Source: a virus. Taken from it: 25,035 nt of DNA. The notes beneath the pieces are model-generated. The model did not search any database, had not been told where the DNA came from, and saw nothing but the letters and a program-made list of their open reading frames with translations. The stretch is from positions 1 to 25,035 of IMG/VR virus record IMGVR_UViG_3300037796_000048; one strand, 5' to 3'. Both the position numbers and the translations under genes were made by a program. Positions 1-8,412 of the stretch are shown one piece after another. How positions within the stretch are numbered: the first letter of the stretch is position 1; each line of letters opens with the position of its first letter.

Positions 1-38
1 CCCATCCTGCCTGGTTCGTGAAAGCCGCGAATCAAAAC

Positions 39-67
39 TTGACGAGTTCGGCGCTTACGAGTATAAT
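39..67 (+). promoter_or_regulatory. Sigma70-type promoter of tRNA-Asn
   Basis: TTGACG (39-44) and TATAAT (62-67) are separated by exactly 17 bases, a near-consensus housekeeping promoter. Transcription would begin about 7 bases after the -10 box, so the tRNA (from 83) has almost no leader. No other gene lies between the promoter and the tRNA. Confidence 0.85.
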
Positions 68-82
68 ACTCGCCGCAAAGAT

Positions 83-154
83 TCCTCGGTAGCTCAATGG
101 TAGAGCGGCCGGCTGTTAACCGGTAGGTTGAAGGTTCGAATCCTTCCCGAGGAG
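83..154 (+). tRNA. tRNA-Asn (anticodon GTT)
   Basis: A full cloverleaf can be drawn: a 7-bp acceptor stem (83-89 with 147-153), D-arm (92-106), anticodon stem 108-112/120-124 with loop 113-119 and anticodon GTT at 115-117, a 5-base variable region, and T-arm 130-146 with the usual TTCGAAT loop. The discriminator base is G154. The CCA end is not encoded (CCT follows). An integrase gene starts 160 bases downstream and reads away from it, so the 3' half of this tRNA is the likely attachment core (attL). A second copy of the 3' end is not present in the window, so attR would be outside it. Confidence 0.95.
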
Positions 155-206
155 CCTCAGACCACACGGGCAACGCCGCAAACCATCCGTACTATCGCCG
201 GTAGGC

Positions 207-280
207 CATCGTTGGCACACTCGCTCACCCGCGACCTAACGATGTACCGAAAAGCGCCCTCTACACCCTCGCGGCGCTTT
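207..280 (+). promoter_or_regulatory. Inverted repeats between tRNA and integrase
   Basis: Two inverted repeats lie in the tRNA-integrase gap. One is CATCGTT (207-213) against AACGATG (238-244). The other is AAAGCGCC (251-258) against GGCGCTTT (273-280), a perfect 8-bp stem with a 14-base loop. The second could end tRNA transcription, although the following T-tract is short. Either could be an integrase arm-type or regulator site. The sequence does not decide between these. Confidence 0.35.
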
Positions 281-295
281 AGAACATACGTTCTA
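280..295 (+). promoter_or_regulatory. LexA-like SOS box upstream of integrase
   Basis: GAAC (282-285), four bases ATAC, then GTTC (290-293) match the Gram-positive-type LexA operator GAAC-N4-GTTC. The symmetry extends one further pair on each side and then to outer TA. It sits 20 bases before the integrase start and just ahead of its Shine-Dalgarno, where a bound repressor would block transcription. The pattern is seen directly. LexA binding and DNA-damage control of the integrase are inferred. Confidence 0.5.
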
Positions 296-315
296 ATCTA
301 CCGGAGGCCATACGG

Positions 316-1317
316 ATGCAAACAGACATCACCTTCGAGCAGGCCGTCGAGGGCTACCTCCTCGACGCTCGTGCGCGCCAGTTATCGCCGCGCACCATCG
401 CCGATTACCAGAATTCATTCAACCATTTCCGCCGCTGGCTCGACGGCGCGGATCCGCGCATCGCGGAGATCGACGCCGACGAGATCCGCCGCTTCCTCGA
501 CTGGCTGGGCAACTCGCGCGCGCCCCACGGCGGCGCTGCGGACCGCGAGCCGGTCGAACTCTCGCAAAAATCCATCCTCAACATCCATACCGCGCTCTCG
601 GCGCTCTGGACCTGGGCCACGGCCGAGGGCTACGCCGACGATCACATTGTGCGCGCCGTGAACGTCAGAAGGCCCGATCCGCCCGCCATCGAGCCTTTCT
701 CTCGCGACGACGTGCAGGCGCTCCTGGAGGCCTGCGATTACACCGACAAATACGACCGCCCCGGCAAATCCCCCTGCCGCAACCGCCGCCCCACCGCCGC
801 CCGCGACCGCGCGCTGATCCTCACTTTCCTCGATACCGGCGCGCGCAACGGCGAGATTTGCTACAGCCCGCGCCTGGATAAGCCCGGCCTGCTCGTCGGT
901 CAGGTCGACCGGCGCAATTTGAGCATCAAGGTCACCGGAAAGGGCGATAAAGAGCGCGTGCTGCGCATCTCCCACCGCACGATGAAGGCCGTGTGGGAAT
1001 ACCTCCTGGAGCGTGACGCGCGGCCCGAGGATCACCTCTTTCTCTCCTCAAGAGGCCACAAGCGCCCGCTGACCACGGACGCTTGCTATCATCTCATACA
1101 TCGCCTCGGCGAGCGCTGCGGCATTGACGCCTATCCGCACCGCTTCCGGCATACCTTCGCTATTAATTTTTTAAGGAATGGCGGCAAGACGCTGGAACTG
1201 CAGCAGTTCCTGGGCCACGCCAGCCTGAAGATGGTCAAGCGCTACGTGGCTATCGCCCAGGTCGACCTGGACGAAGCCCACAAACGCGCCTCGCCGGTCG
1301 CTAACTGGCGTCTGTAG
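316..1317 (+). CDS. int: Tyrosine site-specific recombinase (phage integrase)
   Basis: Integrates and excises the phage by strand exchange at the attachment site. Residues about 5-115 form the N-terminal core-binding (SAM-like) domain, and residues about 125-325 the catalytic domain. All the family's active-site positions can be seen: Arg177 in TGARNGE, Lys209 in GKGDK, His275 and Arg278 in HRFRHT, His301 in LGHAS, and nucleophile Tyr310 in VKRYV. The ATG at 316 has a GGAGG Shine-Dalgarno at 303-307 with 8-base spacing. The gene lies just after tRNA-Asn, which is typical of tRNA-targeted prophages, and is preceded by a LexA-like box. Its 3' end overlaps the converging small coiled-coil gene by 17 bases. 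At 333 aa it is of normal length and looks intact. Confidence 0.97.
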   Translation: MQTDITFEQAVEGYLLDARARQLSPRTIADYQNSFNHFRRWLDGADPRIAEIDADEIRRFLDWLGNSRAPHGGAADREPVELSQKSILNIHTALSALWTWATAEGYADDHIVRAVNVRRPDPPAIEPFSRDDVQALLEACDYTDKYDRPGKSPCRNRRPTAARDRALILTFLDTGARNGEICYSPRLDKPGLLVGQVDRRNLSIKVTGKGDKERVLRISHRTMKAVWEYLLERDARPEDHLFLSSRGHKRPLTTDACYHLIHRLGERCGIDAYPHRFRHTFAINFLRNGGKTLELQQFLGHASLKMVKRYVAIAQVDLDEAHKRASPVANWRL

Positions 1318-1540
1318 CCTCGTCCTGGTCCGGTGGCTCGGCGTACATCACGACCGAGCCATCGGACTTTTGTTTGAGCCGGTAGTCGGCCTCAGGGAGA
1401 CCGTACTGCTGGCGTAACATCTCCAGTTGCTCCTGCTGCGCCTCCTGGATCTCCTGCAGCATCTCCATCGCCTCCTGGCGCTGCTGCGATAGCGCCGCGA
1501 AAACGCGGCGCTGTGCCGCTGATAATTTCTGCTCGATCAC
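1301..1540 (-). CDS. Small coiled-coil protein, last gene of the late operon
   Basis: A 79-residue protein. Residues about 1-45 are rich in Gln, Glu, Met and Leu with heptad spacing, giving a strong coiled coil. The C-terminal half is short and acidic. It starts with GTG in a GTGA overlap with the stop of the tail hub/fibre gene, so the two are translationally coupled. The pairing suggests a role with the fibre, such as a chaperone, trimerisation partner or tail-tip accessory protein, but no family is recognised. The stop codon lies inside the 3' end of the converging integrase gene. The strict stop/start overlap and its end-to-end fit make it more likely to be real than a shadow. Confidence 0.75.
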   Translation of the reverse strand: MIEQKLSAAQRRVFAALSQQRQEAMEMLQEIQEAQQEQLEMLRQQYGLPEADYRLKQKSDGSVVMYAEPPDQDEATDAS

Positions 1541-4500
1541 GTCGTATCCTCCTCGATATAAACCAGTTGCTCACCGCTCAACTTCTCGACTAAACGTGCC
1601 AGCCGCATCATATCGACCTCAACTACGCGCCCGCCTCGCTTGCTGTGGTAGCACCACGCCATCGGCTCGCTTGGCTCCACCAGGTCAAACGTATGCGGCG
1701 TCAGGGTGGTCTTGTTGCCCGCGTCATCCATCCCAATCAATTCATCGCTATTCGCGTACAGGCAGGCGTCTCCTATGAAGAACGCCGGGTCGGGATGGGA
1801 CCGGTTGCCAAATGCAGCATAGCCGCTTTGATATGTATCGCCATCGCGATCGCACTTCCACAGGGCATCTATCAATCCGTCGTCTGGATTGGGTGAAATG
1901 GTGAAATCGCTGGCCTTTATTTTGAATCCCAGCGCCTCAGATTTAGAATTATCCCACGCCTTGGCTCCGACCTGATTGCCGGACACCCAGTACTTTCCAT
2001 AGTCGTCATCTGCGGGGTCTTTGTACAAAAATTCTATTCCGTCGTATGATGTAAAAATTCCGGTGGTGAATGCGCCGAGGCCGATGCTCCCGATCTCGTT
2101 GCTGCTATCGTCGAAAAACTGTATATACTCATCGCGCGATATTTTTACCGTGCCGCCGCCCGCTGTGATCGCCCCGTCGGTCCCGATCCCCCATTCTTTC
2201 GTGGCATCGCCGTCCCCGAAACAATCAAACGTGCCCTCGCTCTGATCCCACAAAATCGCAGCAGACCCCGCTTTGTTGTGGCCTAATACGAGGTCACTCT
2301 TATCGATCGTGAAACCGCCCCAGGCCACGCCATCCTCCAGCGCCAGCCCGAAGGCCGCGTCGCCACCGGCATCGTAGGCATACCACCCGCTCCCGTCGAT
2401 GCGCGTCCGCGCGCCAGTCGTGCTCGTCGCAAGCGAGAACCGCCCGTCCAGGATGTACAGGCCGGGCGCGTCGTGTGCACCCGTGTCCACCAACGGCGCG
2501 TCGCGGTGGTACAGGGCGGCAACTTCTTCGGCGGTGAGGATGGAACCTAGGCTGGCGAACTGGCATATCGCACCATTCAGTTGAGAAACTGTTTGCCCGA
2601 TGTACGCTGTAGTTGAACTGATAGACGGCGCTGAATATGTAGAATCGGTGCCTGCCAGCTCTCCATCGAGGTATACCTTCACTGAACTGTCAAACGTCAC
2701 GACTAGCTGGTGCCAATCTCCCTGCTCACTACCAGACAGAGAGACGCTTATACTTGTCTGCTGTGCGCTGCCCGTGTATGAATAGACGCTGACATTATTT
2801 CCGCTGGAAGTTAACTCCACATAGACTGATTCCGTATTATACGCATCCCACCAGCGGAATATCCCATGCGTCCCAGCGCTGCCCGCGTCGTACGGCATTT
2901 GGAAATTGATAACGATAGTGCCAGAAGAAAGGTCAACAAGGTTGCTAGGGTCAAACGTTACAGATGTAGCAGACCGAGTGCTCTGGCTTTGATGTGCTGT
3001 CCCGCTCCAGGAATACCCCGCGCCCAGCGAGCCGTCACAATAGCTGGTAGCTCTCGATTTTTGCTCCAACTGGACACCTGTAATCCATATCCCCAAATTG
3101 TTCGGATCATCTTGGGTCTGGAAATGGAGCACGTTGCTGGAATCCCCAACAGCGGATGCAGAAGCTGTTAGCGTGAACCTCTGCCAATAATCGCGTACTG
3201 TGACGCCGCCAAAGTCTACGAGTGTAGGATATGCACCTGAATTTTGGAAAATGTCTACATCTACACTCCGCGGTGACGACCAGCTTTCGGTTTTCGCCCA
3301 GAATGTGATGGTGTAATCGTTTGTGTTCGGCAAAGCAGTGCCCAGGCTGTGCCGCCTGCTGTAAACCCCGCTGCCGCCAGTCGAGGTGTGAAAATGAAAG
3401 CACTCACTATACAGTTCAGGAATCCCATCTTCATCGGTGTCGCGAGATAAGCTGATGCTCCCGCCATTCGTCCAGGAACCCCAATCAGCTGTATCTACAG
3501 CAGCGCGCGGATTTGTGACTAGATTTGTCGTGCCTTCTTCCACCATCAGCGCCCGCGTCCCCGGCCCCGCCACGGTGTGGAACGCGCCGCTAATCTCCGC
3601 CTCCTGCCCGCGCAGCGAAGTCCAACTATCCGCGTCGATCGGACAATTGGGGCCCAGGAGGAGTAGCCCATCGGCCTCGCTGAAAATCCCTGCATCTCCC
3701 AGATCGATCTGATTCGCCTTGATCTTATCAATTTCACCAGCACTATTCCACACGATCGGCTCGTACGAGCTGCTTCCAATCTGCCCGCTGCCATCCACGT
3801 CAAAATGGGCCGTCAGCACGTCACTGGCATTGAACACGCGGATGCCATCCGTGCTATCCTGCACCACCCGCGCGCCGCTCGCCGCCGTGCGGATCGTCGC
3901 GCCGGTGATCGTGCCGGCCGTGATGCTCCCCATATCCGCCGCGATGGCGCTGAGCTGGCTCACGTTCATCTCGCCGGCCGTGATCGTGTTCGCCGCGATG
4001 TTATTCGCCGTGATCGTGTTCGCCGCAATGTGGTCCGTCGTGATCTGGCCCAGTGCCGTGCTCGTCTGCGCCGCCCAACTCCCCGCGTTCCCCGACGTGT
4101 CCACGGCTCTCACCCGATACCAGAACGTATCCTGATTAGAGACCTCAGAATTCGTGAAGTCCTGGTCCACATAGAAATTTAGCCGCGCCTGCGCAATCGT
4201 GCTCCACGCTCCTGGCGAGCCGCCAGAATCGTCCGCCCGCTGAATCTCGTAGTACGCCAGATCCGCTTCGCTGTTCTCGTCCCACGAGAGCCCCACGAGC
4301 GTCCGGCTGCTCGCCGCGCTCAAACCGCTTACCTGCGCCGGCGCGCTGGAATCAGCCGCCGAGGTGAATGAGTACGCCGAGCCGCCGCCGTAGTCCCAGG
4401 CCGAATCATTCCCCGTCCAATCCTCGGCCCGCACGCGCACGTAATAGGTGGTATTCCCCAGCAAGCCCGTGAACCGCTCGCTGCGATCCCCGCCCGCCGG

Positions 4501-5757
4501 GTGGACGCGTGTGGTCACGTCCGAGGAGAAATCGCTCTGCGTGCTCAGTTGCACCTCGTAGTGATCCAGGTCGCTGTCCGTGACCTCGCTCCAGGTCACC
4601 TCCGCCCACACGATCTGCTTGCCATCGGCGTCCTCGCTCACGCCAGTGGAGATGTTCCCCGCGCCCAGCGCGTTCGGCGCGCTCGGCGCGTCGGTGTCGA
4701 ACACCGTATCGCTCACGCTGTTCACCTGGTCCTCGACCCGCGCCAGCATCATCTGCTGCGTCCGGGCCGTGCGTGCAGGCTCGGCGGGCTCACTACCCAA
4801 AATAAGATCGTAACGCCGCGTCTCCGCGTCGTCGCTGATCACCGTCATCCGCAGTTCGCGTATGTAGAGCGTCTCTGACGACAGCCCCCAGGTCTCGTGT
4901 GTCACGTCAATGCTCATCCCGGCCCGCAGCCCGTCGCGATGAATATGCAGTTCGTACGTCTCCTTCGGCAGAGCGTGCTCTGCCAGGATCGCCTCGCCGC
5001 GGTCCGTCACGCCCTGCGCCGTGGTGATGCGCTGGTCACGGCTCACGGTCTCCCGCTCACCGTACGCGCTCACGCTGGCCGCATCCTCCACCCAGCCGCT
5101 GACCTCCTTGCCCTTGACGTAGACGCGGTTCGCCAGTTCGGCCGCGCTGCGGATGCGCCGGAAGCCGCCGAAGGGATAGGTGTTAGCGTAATCCGGCGAT
5201 GTGCTCAGGTCAAACGCCGCCGCCTCGGCCTCGGTGCTGAACCAGTGGAAGTTTTTGTCGTAGTCGACGTAATACCGCGCCCCCGTGCGGCTCGCCAGAT
5301 CATCCAACACCTCGCGCAGCAGCATCCCGTCATACGCCACCGCTTCCATCGAGGCGTCGAGGGTGCTGACGTGCGTCGTGCTGTCAATGGCGCTCAGGTA
5401 CGTGGTGAATAAATCATCAATGATATCCGCGTCCGAGGTGCCTGCCGCGTAACTCTCGCCCGACACTCCCACCTCATCCAGCAGGATGTTATTGTCCTGA
5501 CAGATGACGTGCCATTCTTTCGCCACGCCATCGGCCGTGTCCTCCACGTCCACCACCTCGCCACTGAACAGCGTGGTGCCGTCGTCGTCAATGGTGATGG
5601 CGTCTTTTTCCGTGATGCCCACCGTGCCGCTGTGGTCGCGCACGTCGAACTCGCACAGCGCCACCGCATCCGTCGCCACCTCCTCCAGGTAGATGCTGCG
5701 CACCTGGACGTAATCGGTGATGTCGTTCCCGCCAACCGTAATCGTCAACCCTGCCAA
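1537..5757 (-). CDS. Tail hub/receptor-binding fibre fusion with FN3, CBM-like and LamG domains
   Basis: A 1406-residue tail-tip protein. Residues about 1-340 resemble a baseplate hub of the gp27/gpD type. Two fibronectin type III-like domains follow (about 350-465 and 470-565). Next is a low-complexity stretch with repeated NTITANNIAA-like units (about 570-640), common in phage host-specificity proteins as a shaft. Then come a carbohydrate-binding-like beta-sandwich (about 750-920, TNLVTNP to QLEQ), a LamG/concanavalin-like domain (about 930-1085), and a C-terminal region of beta repeats ending in an acidic helix. The start is TTG, chosen because AGGAGG lies 5 bases upstream; it follows the tape measure stop by 13 bases. 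By position and domains it forms the tail tip and binds a surface glycan. The 2550-3500 part is visibly poorer in GC than its flanks, suggesting an acquired receptor-binding segment. Confidence 0.9.
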   Translation of the reverse strand: MAGLTITVGGNDITDYVQVRSIYLEEVATDAVALCEFDVRDHSGTVGITEKDAITIDDDGTTLFSGEVVDVEDTADGVAKEWHVICQDNNILLDEVGVSGESYAAGTSDADIIDDLFTTYLSAIDSTTHVSTLDASMEAVAYDGMLLREVLDDLASRTGARYYVDYDKNFHWFSTEAEAAAFDLSTSPDYANTYPFGGFRRIRSAAELANRVYVKGKEVSGWVEDAASVSAYGERETVSRDQRITTAQGVTDRGEAILAEHALPKETYELHIHRDGLRAGMSIDVTHETWGLSSETLYIRELRMTVISDDAETRRYDLILGSEPAEPARTARTQQMMLARVEDQVNSVSDTVFDTDAPSAPNALGAGNISTGVSEDADGKQIVWAEVTWSEVTDSDLDHYEVQLSTQSDFSSDVTTRVHPAGGDRSERFTGLLGNTTYYVRVRAEDWTGNDSAWDYGGGSAYSFTSAADSSAPAQVSGLSAASSRTLVGLSWDENSEADLAYYEIQRADDSGGSPGAWSTIAQARLNFYVDQDFTNSEVSNQDTFWYRVRAVDTSGNAGSWAAQTSTALGQITTDHIAANTITANNIAANTITAGEMNVSQLSAIAADMGSITAGTITGATIRTAASGARVVQDSTDGIRVFNASDVLTAHFDVDGSGQIGSSSYEPIVWNSAGEIDKIKANQIDLGDAGIFSEADGLLLLGPNCPIDADSWTSLRGQEAEISGAFHTVAGPGTRALMVEEGTTNLVTNPRAAVDTADWGSWTNGGSISLSRDTDEDGIPELYSECFHFHTSTGGSGVYSRRHSLGTALPNTNDYTITFWAKTESWSSPRSVDVDIFQNSGAYPTLVDFGGVTVRDYWQRFTLTASASAVGDSSNVLHFQTQDDPNNLGIWITGVQLEQKSRATSYCDGSLGAGYSWSGTAHQSQSTRSATSVTFDPSNLVDLSSGTIVINFQMPYDAGSAGTHGIFRWWDAYNTESVYVELTSSGNNVSVYSYTGSAQQTSISVSLSGSEQGDWHQLVVTFDSSVKVYLDGELAGTDSTYSAPSISSTTAYIGQTVSQLNGAICQFASLGSILTAEEVAALYHRDAPLVDTGAHDAPGLYILDGRFSLATSTTGARTRIDGSGWYAYDAGGDAAFGLALEDGVAWGGFTIDKSDLVLGHNKAGSAAILWDQSEGTFDCFGDGDATKEWGIGTDGAITAGGGTVKISRDEYIQFFDDSSNEIGSIGLGAFTTGIFTSYDGIEFLYKDPADDDYGKYWVSGNQVGAKAWDNSKSEALGFKIKASDFTISPNPDDGLIDALWKCDRDGDTYQSGYAAFGNRSHPDPAFFIGDACLYANSDELIGMDDAGNKTTLTPHTFDLVEPSEPMAWCYHSKRGGRVVEVDMMRLARLVEKLSGEQLVYIEEDTT

Positions 5758-5770
5758 AGCGCCCTCCTGT

Positions 5771-8353
5771 CTATGCGATCATCCGCCCGCCGCGCAGCAC
5801 CTTCGAGCGCTCGATCTCCTGCGCGATTCTGCGAATGTCACGCTCGCTGCGCACGCTCCCACGCCCAAAGTGATTCGAGATCTGATAGACCACTCGCTGC
5901 CCCCCGCCGCCCGACTGCCGCGCCAGCATCCGGCTGCGCGTGTTGGAATAGACCCGCGAGCCCTGCGGGAGATCGACGATCTCCGGCCCGGCCTCGCCCA
6001 CCAACATCAGCCCGCCCATCCAGTGCGGCGTGCCCCGCGCCAGCCCCTGGGTATAGCCGCCGTACGTCTGGATGGTCGACGCATTGATCGTACCGGTGTT
6101 CATCGTGCTGGAATTGATCGTGCTGATATTCATAATCAGATCGCTCGGGATATTTTTCCAGGGTTCATTGGCGTTGTTGTAATAGATGTCGATTGAACGG
6201 GAGCCCGGCAGCGACTCCCAGGGCCGGTTGGATTCGCTGTAATCGACGCTGACGTCGATGTTGCCTGGAATATCCTCAATCGCGCTGCGCGTCTCCTCCG
6301 CCGCCGCCTCGGCCTGCTCGAGGCCGCTGTAGTCGAAGTCGGTCCTGACGTCCCGCGGCACATCCCGCAGCGCCCCGCTGTAGCCATCCACGTCCCGCGT
6401 CGCTGCCTCGGCCTCGTAGCCCGCGTCGGAAAGCGCGGCGTGGAAATCCATCGTCGCCCGTTCGGCCCGGCTCGTGGTCCCCGTCAGACCTCCCACGTCC
6501 CGATCCAGCCGGTCCGACCGTTGACCGGTATCGACCATCTCATCGCCCAGGCCCCGGACGCTCTCGATGTGCTCCAGCGTGAGTCTCTCATTCTCGTGCA
6601 ATCCGTCGCGCAGGCTCTCATACGTCGCCAGGCTCTCATCAGCCGCCACCGTCGCCACGTTGTGCGACGATTCTAAATCATCGAATGCCGCCTTGAGTTG
6701 CTGCGCGCTGATCTCCCCCTCACCAAACATCGCCACCAGCGCCTTCGCCTTGATCGTGTGCTGGATCTCGGCGTCGGTCGCAATGCCCAGTTGCTGCGCC
6801 AGTAGCGCCAGCGATTCCACACTGGCCCCGCTCGCCAGCGCCAGGTCCCACAACTCCTGATCGTTGAACGTCATCTGCCCAAAAGCCGAGGCTACCGATT
6901 GCGATGTCACCCCCAGTTCATCCAGGCTCATCCTGGAACTATCCGCCGCCTCCGCCTGCGCCTGAAGCCCGTCGCCCGCGCCGCGCGCCGCCCGTTCCAT
7001 CTGCTGCGCCCGCTCCACGTACGGTGGGATAGCATTCGCCACCTGCGGAATCTCGCCACGCTGCCTGAACAGCACGTTGTAGAGCGCCTCGCCGCCGTTT
7101 ACCACTGCATTCAGCGCCGGGACCAGCGTCGTCAGCGATTGCCGCCAGCCCGCCTGCGTTTGCTTGACCTCGCTGTATTCGCTCTGGAGCGTGTTGGCCG
7201 TGTTGACGATTTTGGTCAGCGCGCTGTCGTGCCTGCCCATCGGCGCCAGAGACGCCACCGTGGTCCGTTTGAAGCGCTGCAGCGCCGGACCCAGCCCCCC
7301 CTCCATCGCCTCCGTCGCCCGATCAGAGGCCCCGGCCAGCCCGTCAATCGCCTCTTCAGCCTGCCCCGCCGCCACGAAGACATCGCCCCCCACATCTTCC
7401 CATTTGGCGCCAAACAGGGCCGCGCCAGCCCGCGCGCGCAGCGTCTTATCGTCCACGTTCGCCAATGCCCGCGTCGCCTCGCGCATCGCATCGCGCACCG
7501 TGACCTCGCCGTCCTCGTACTGCTCGTAGAGATCCTCGGTGTTGACCCCGATCGCCTCCAGCGCCTCGACTGCCGTGTCCTCCGCCGCGGAGAATCGGAT
7601 GCCGAACTCGCGCACGCCATCGGCCACCACATCTGTGTTGTACGCGCCCGCCTCCAGGCCCGCATTCATCACCTGGAGCGTCTCCTCAGCCGTAAAGCCC
7701 AGGCGGCTAAAGTCGCTGCTGTACTCGCGAACCGTATCGGAGAGATCGCCCATCCGGTTCAGACCCATCTGCGAGCCCCGCACGATCAGGTCAAAGGCCT
7801 CCTCAGAGGACGCGCCGAAATTCGTCATCAGGCTAGAGACCGCCGCCGTGCTCTCCCCCACGTCCATCTCCAGCGCATCGGAGAGCGTGAGGGCCTTCTG
7901 CGTCGATTCCTCCAGCGCCGCGCCGGTCTCGCCCGTGACCTGCTCCACGTTCGCCATCGCCCGCGCGATCTCGTCCACGCTCTGCCCGTAGCCCGCGCGG
8001 AACGTGTCCGTGGCCACATCGCGGAACGCAGCCAGTTCAGACGCAGAAGCGCCCGTCTGTACCTGGACGCGGTTCATCGCCGCATCCATATCCTGGCTGA
8101 ACTGCCAAGCCTGCTGCGCCAGATCCGCAAACAGCGCCCCGGCCCCCAGGATCGCCCCGGCCCCCAGCGCCATCCCCAGCAGGTCCACACTCTCGCTGGC
8201 CTCGTCCACGCCCTCGGCCGCCCGCTCCGATTCCTCCCCGGCCTGTTCCGCCTGCTCGGAGAAATCCGCCAGCCCGTCCGTCGTGCCCTCCAGCACGCGA
8301 GACGCATCATCCCGCGCCTCAAGCACAATCTCAAGCGCTGCCCTGCTTGCCAT
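5771..8353 (-). CDS. Tail tape measure protein
   Basis: Sets tail length and occupies the tail tube lumen before DNA ejection. The 860-residue protein has the typical plan: a helical Ala/Glu-rich N-terminus, a hydrophobic segment (LLGMALGAGAILGAGALFA) near residue 65-85, long helical regions with MANVEQVTGETG-type PhageMin tail signatures, and a C-terminus with the VGEAGPEIVDLPQGSRVYSN pattern found at the end of many tape measures. A Thr/Ser/Asn-rich insert (MNISTINSSTMNTGTINAS) comes before the end. The ATG at 8353 has AAAGGG about 7 bases upstream and is preferred over the upstream in-frame TTG at 8371, which lies in the hairpin region. It follows the tail chaperone genes, as in most siphophages. 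Confidence 0.95.
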   Translation of the reverse strand: MASRAALEIVLEARDDASRVLEGTTDGLADFSEQAEQAGEESERAAEGVDEASESVDLLGMALGAGAILGAGALFADLAQQAWQFSQDMDAAMNRVQVQTGASASELAAFRDVATDTFRAGYGQSVDEIARAMANVEQVTGETGAALEESTQKALTLSDALEMDVGESTAAVSSLMTNFGASSEEAFDLIVRGSQMGLNRMGDLSDTVREYSSDFSRLGFTAEETLQVMNAGLEAGAYNTDVVADGVREFGIRFSAAEDTAVEALEAIGVNTEDLYEQYEDGEVTVRDAMREATRALANVDDKTLRARAGAALFGAKWEDVGGDVFVAAGQAEEAIDGLAGASDRATEAMEGGLGPALQRFKRTTVASLAPMGRHDSALTKIVNTANTLQSEYSEVKQTQAGWRQSLTTLVPALNAVVNGGEALYNVLFRQRGEIPQVANAIPPYVERAQQMERAARGAGDGLQAQAEAADSSRMSLDELGVTSQSVASAFGQMTFNDQELWDLALASGASVESLALLAQQLGIATDAEIQHTIKAKALVAMFGEGEISAQQLKAAFDDLESSHNVATVAADESLATYESLRDGLHENERLTLEHIESVRGLGDEMVDTGQRSDRLDRDVGGLTGTTSRAERATMDFHAALSDAGYEAEAATRDVDGYSGALRDVPRDVRTDFDYSGLEQAEAAAEETRSAIEDIPGNIDVSVDYSESNRPWESLPGSRSIDIYYNNANEPWKNIPSDLIMNISTINSSTMNTGTINASTIQTYGGYTQGLARGTPHWMGGLMLVGEAGPEIVDLPQGSRVYSNTRSRMLARQSGGGGQRVVYQISNHFGRGSVRSERDIRRIAQEIERSKVLRGGRMIA

Positions 8354-8368
8354 ATATCGCCCTTTCGA

Positions 8369-8407
8369 CAAAAGAGCATAGGTGTTAAAACGGTCACCTA
8401 TGCTCTT
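8369..8407 (-). terminator. Hairpin between tail chaperone and tape measure genes
   Basis: A perfect 13-bp stem (8372-8384 with 8395-8407) and a 10-base loop. Read on the - strand, the stem ends in CTCTT followed by TT and then G, so it has a weak intrinsic-terminator shape. It lies entirely between the GT stop (8413) and the tape measure Shine-Dalgarno, in the middle of the late operon. A partial terminator or processing site that sets chaperone-to-tape-measure ratio would fit. The stem is seen directly; the function is inferred. Confidence 0.6.
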
Positions 8408-8412
8408 GTATG

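Noticed and set aside
8354-8371. Upstream TTG start for tape measure
   Set aside because: It sits at the foot of the hairpin without a Shine-Dalgarno, while the ATG at 8353 has AAAGGG at good spacing.
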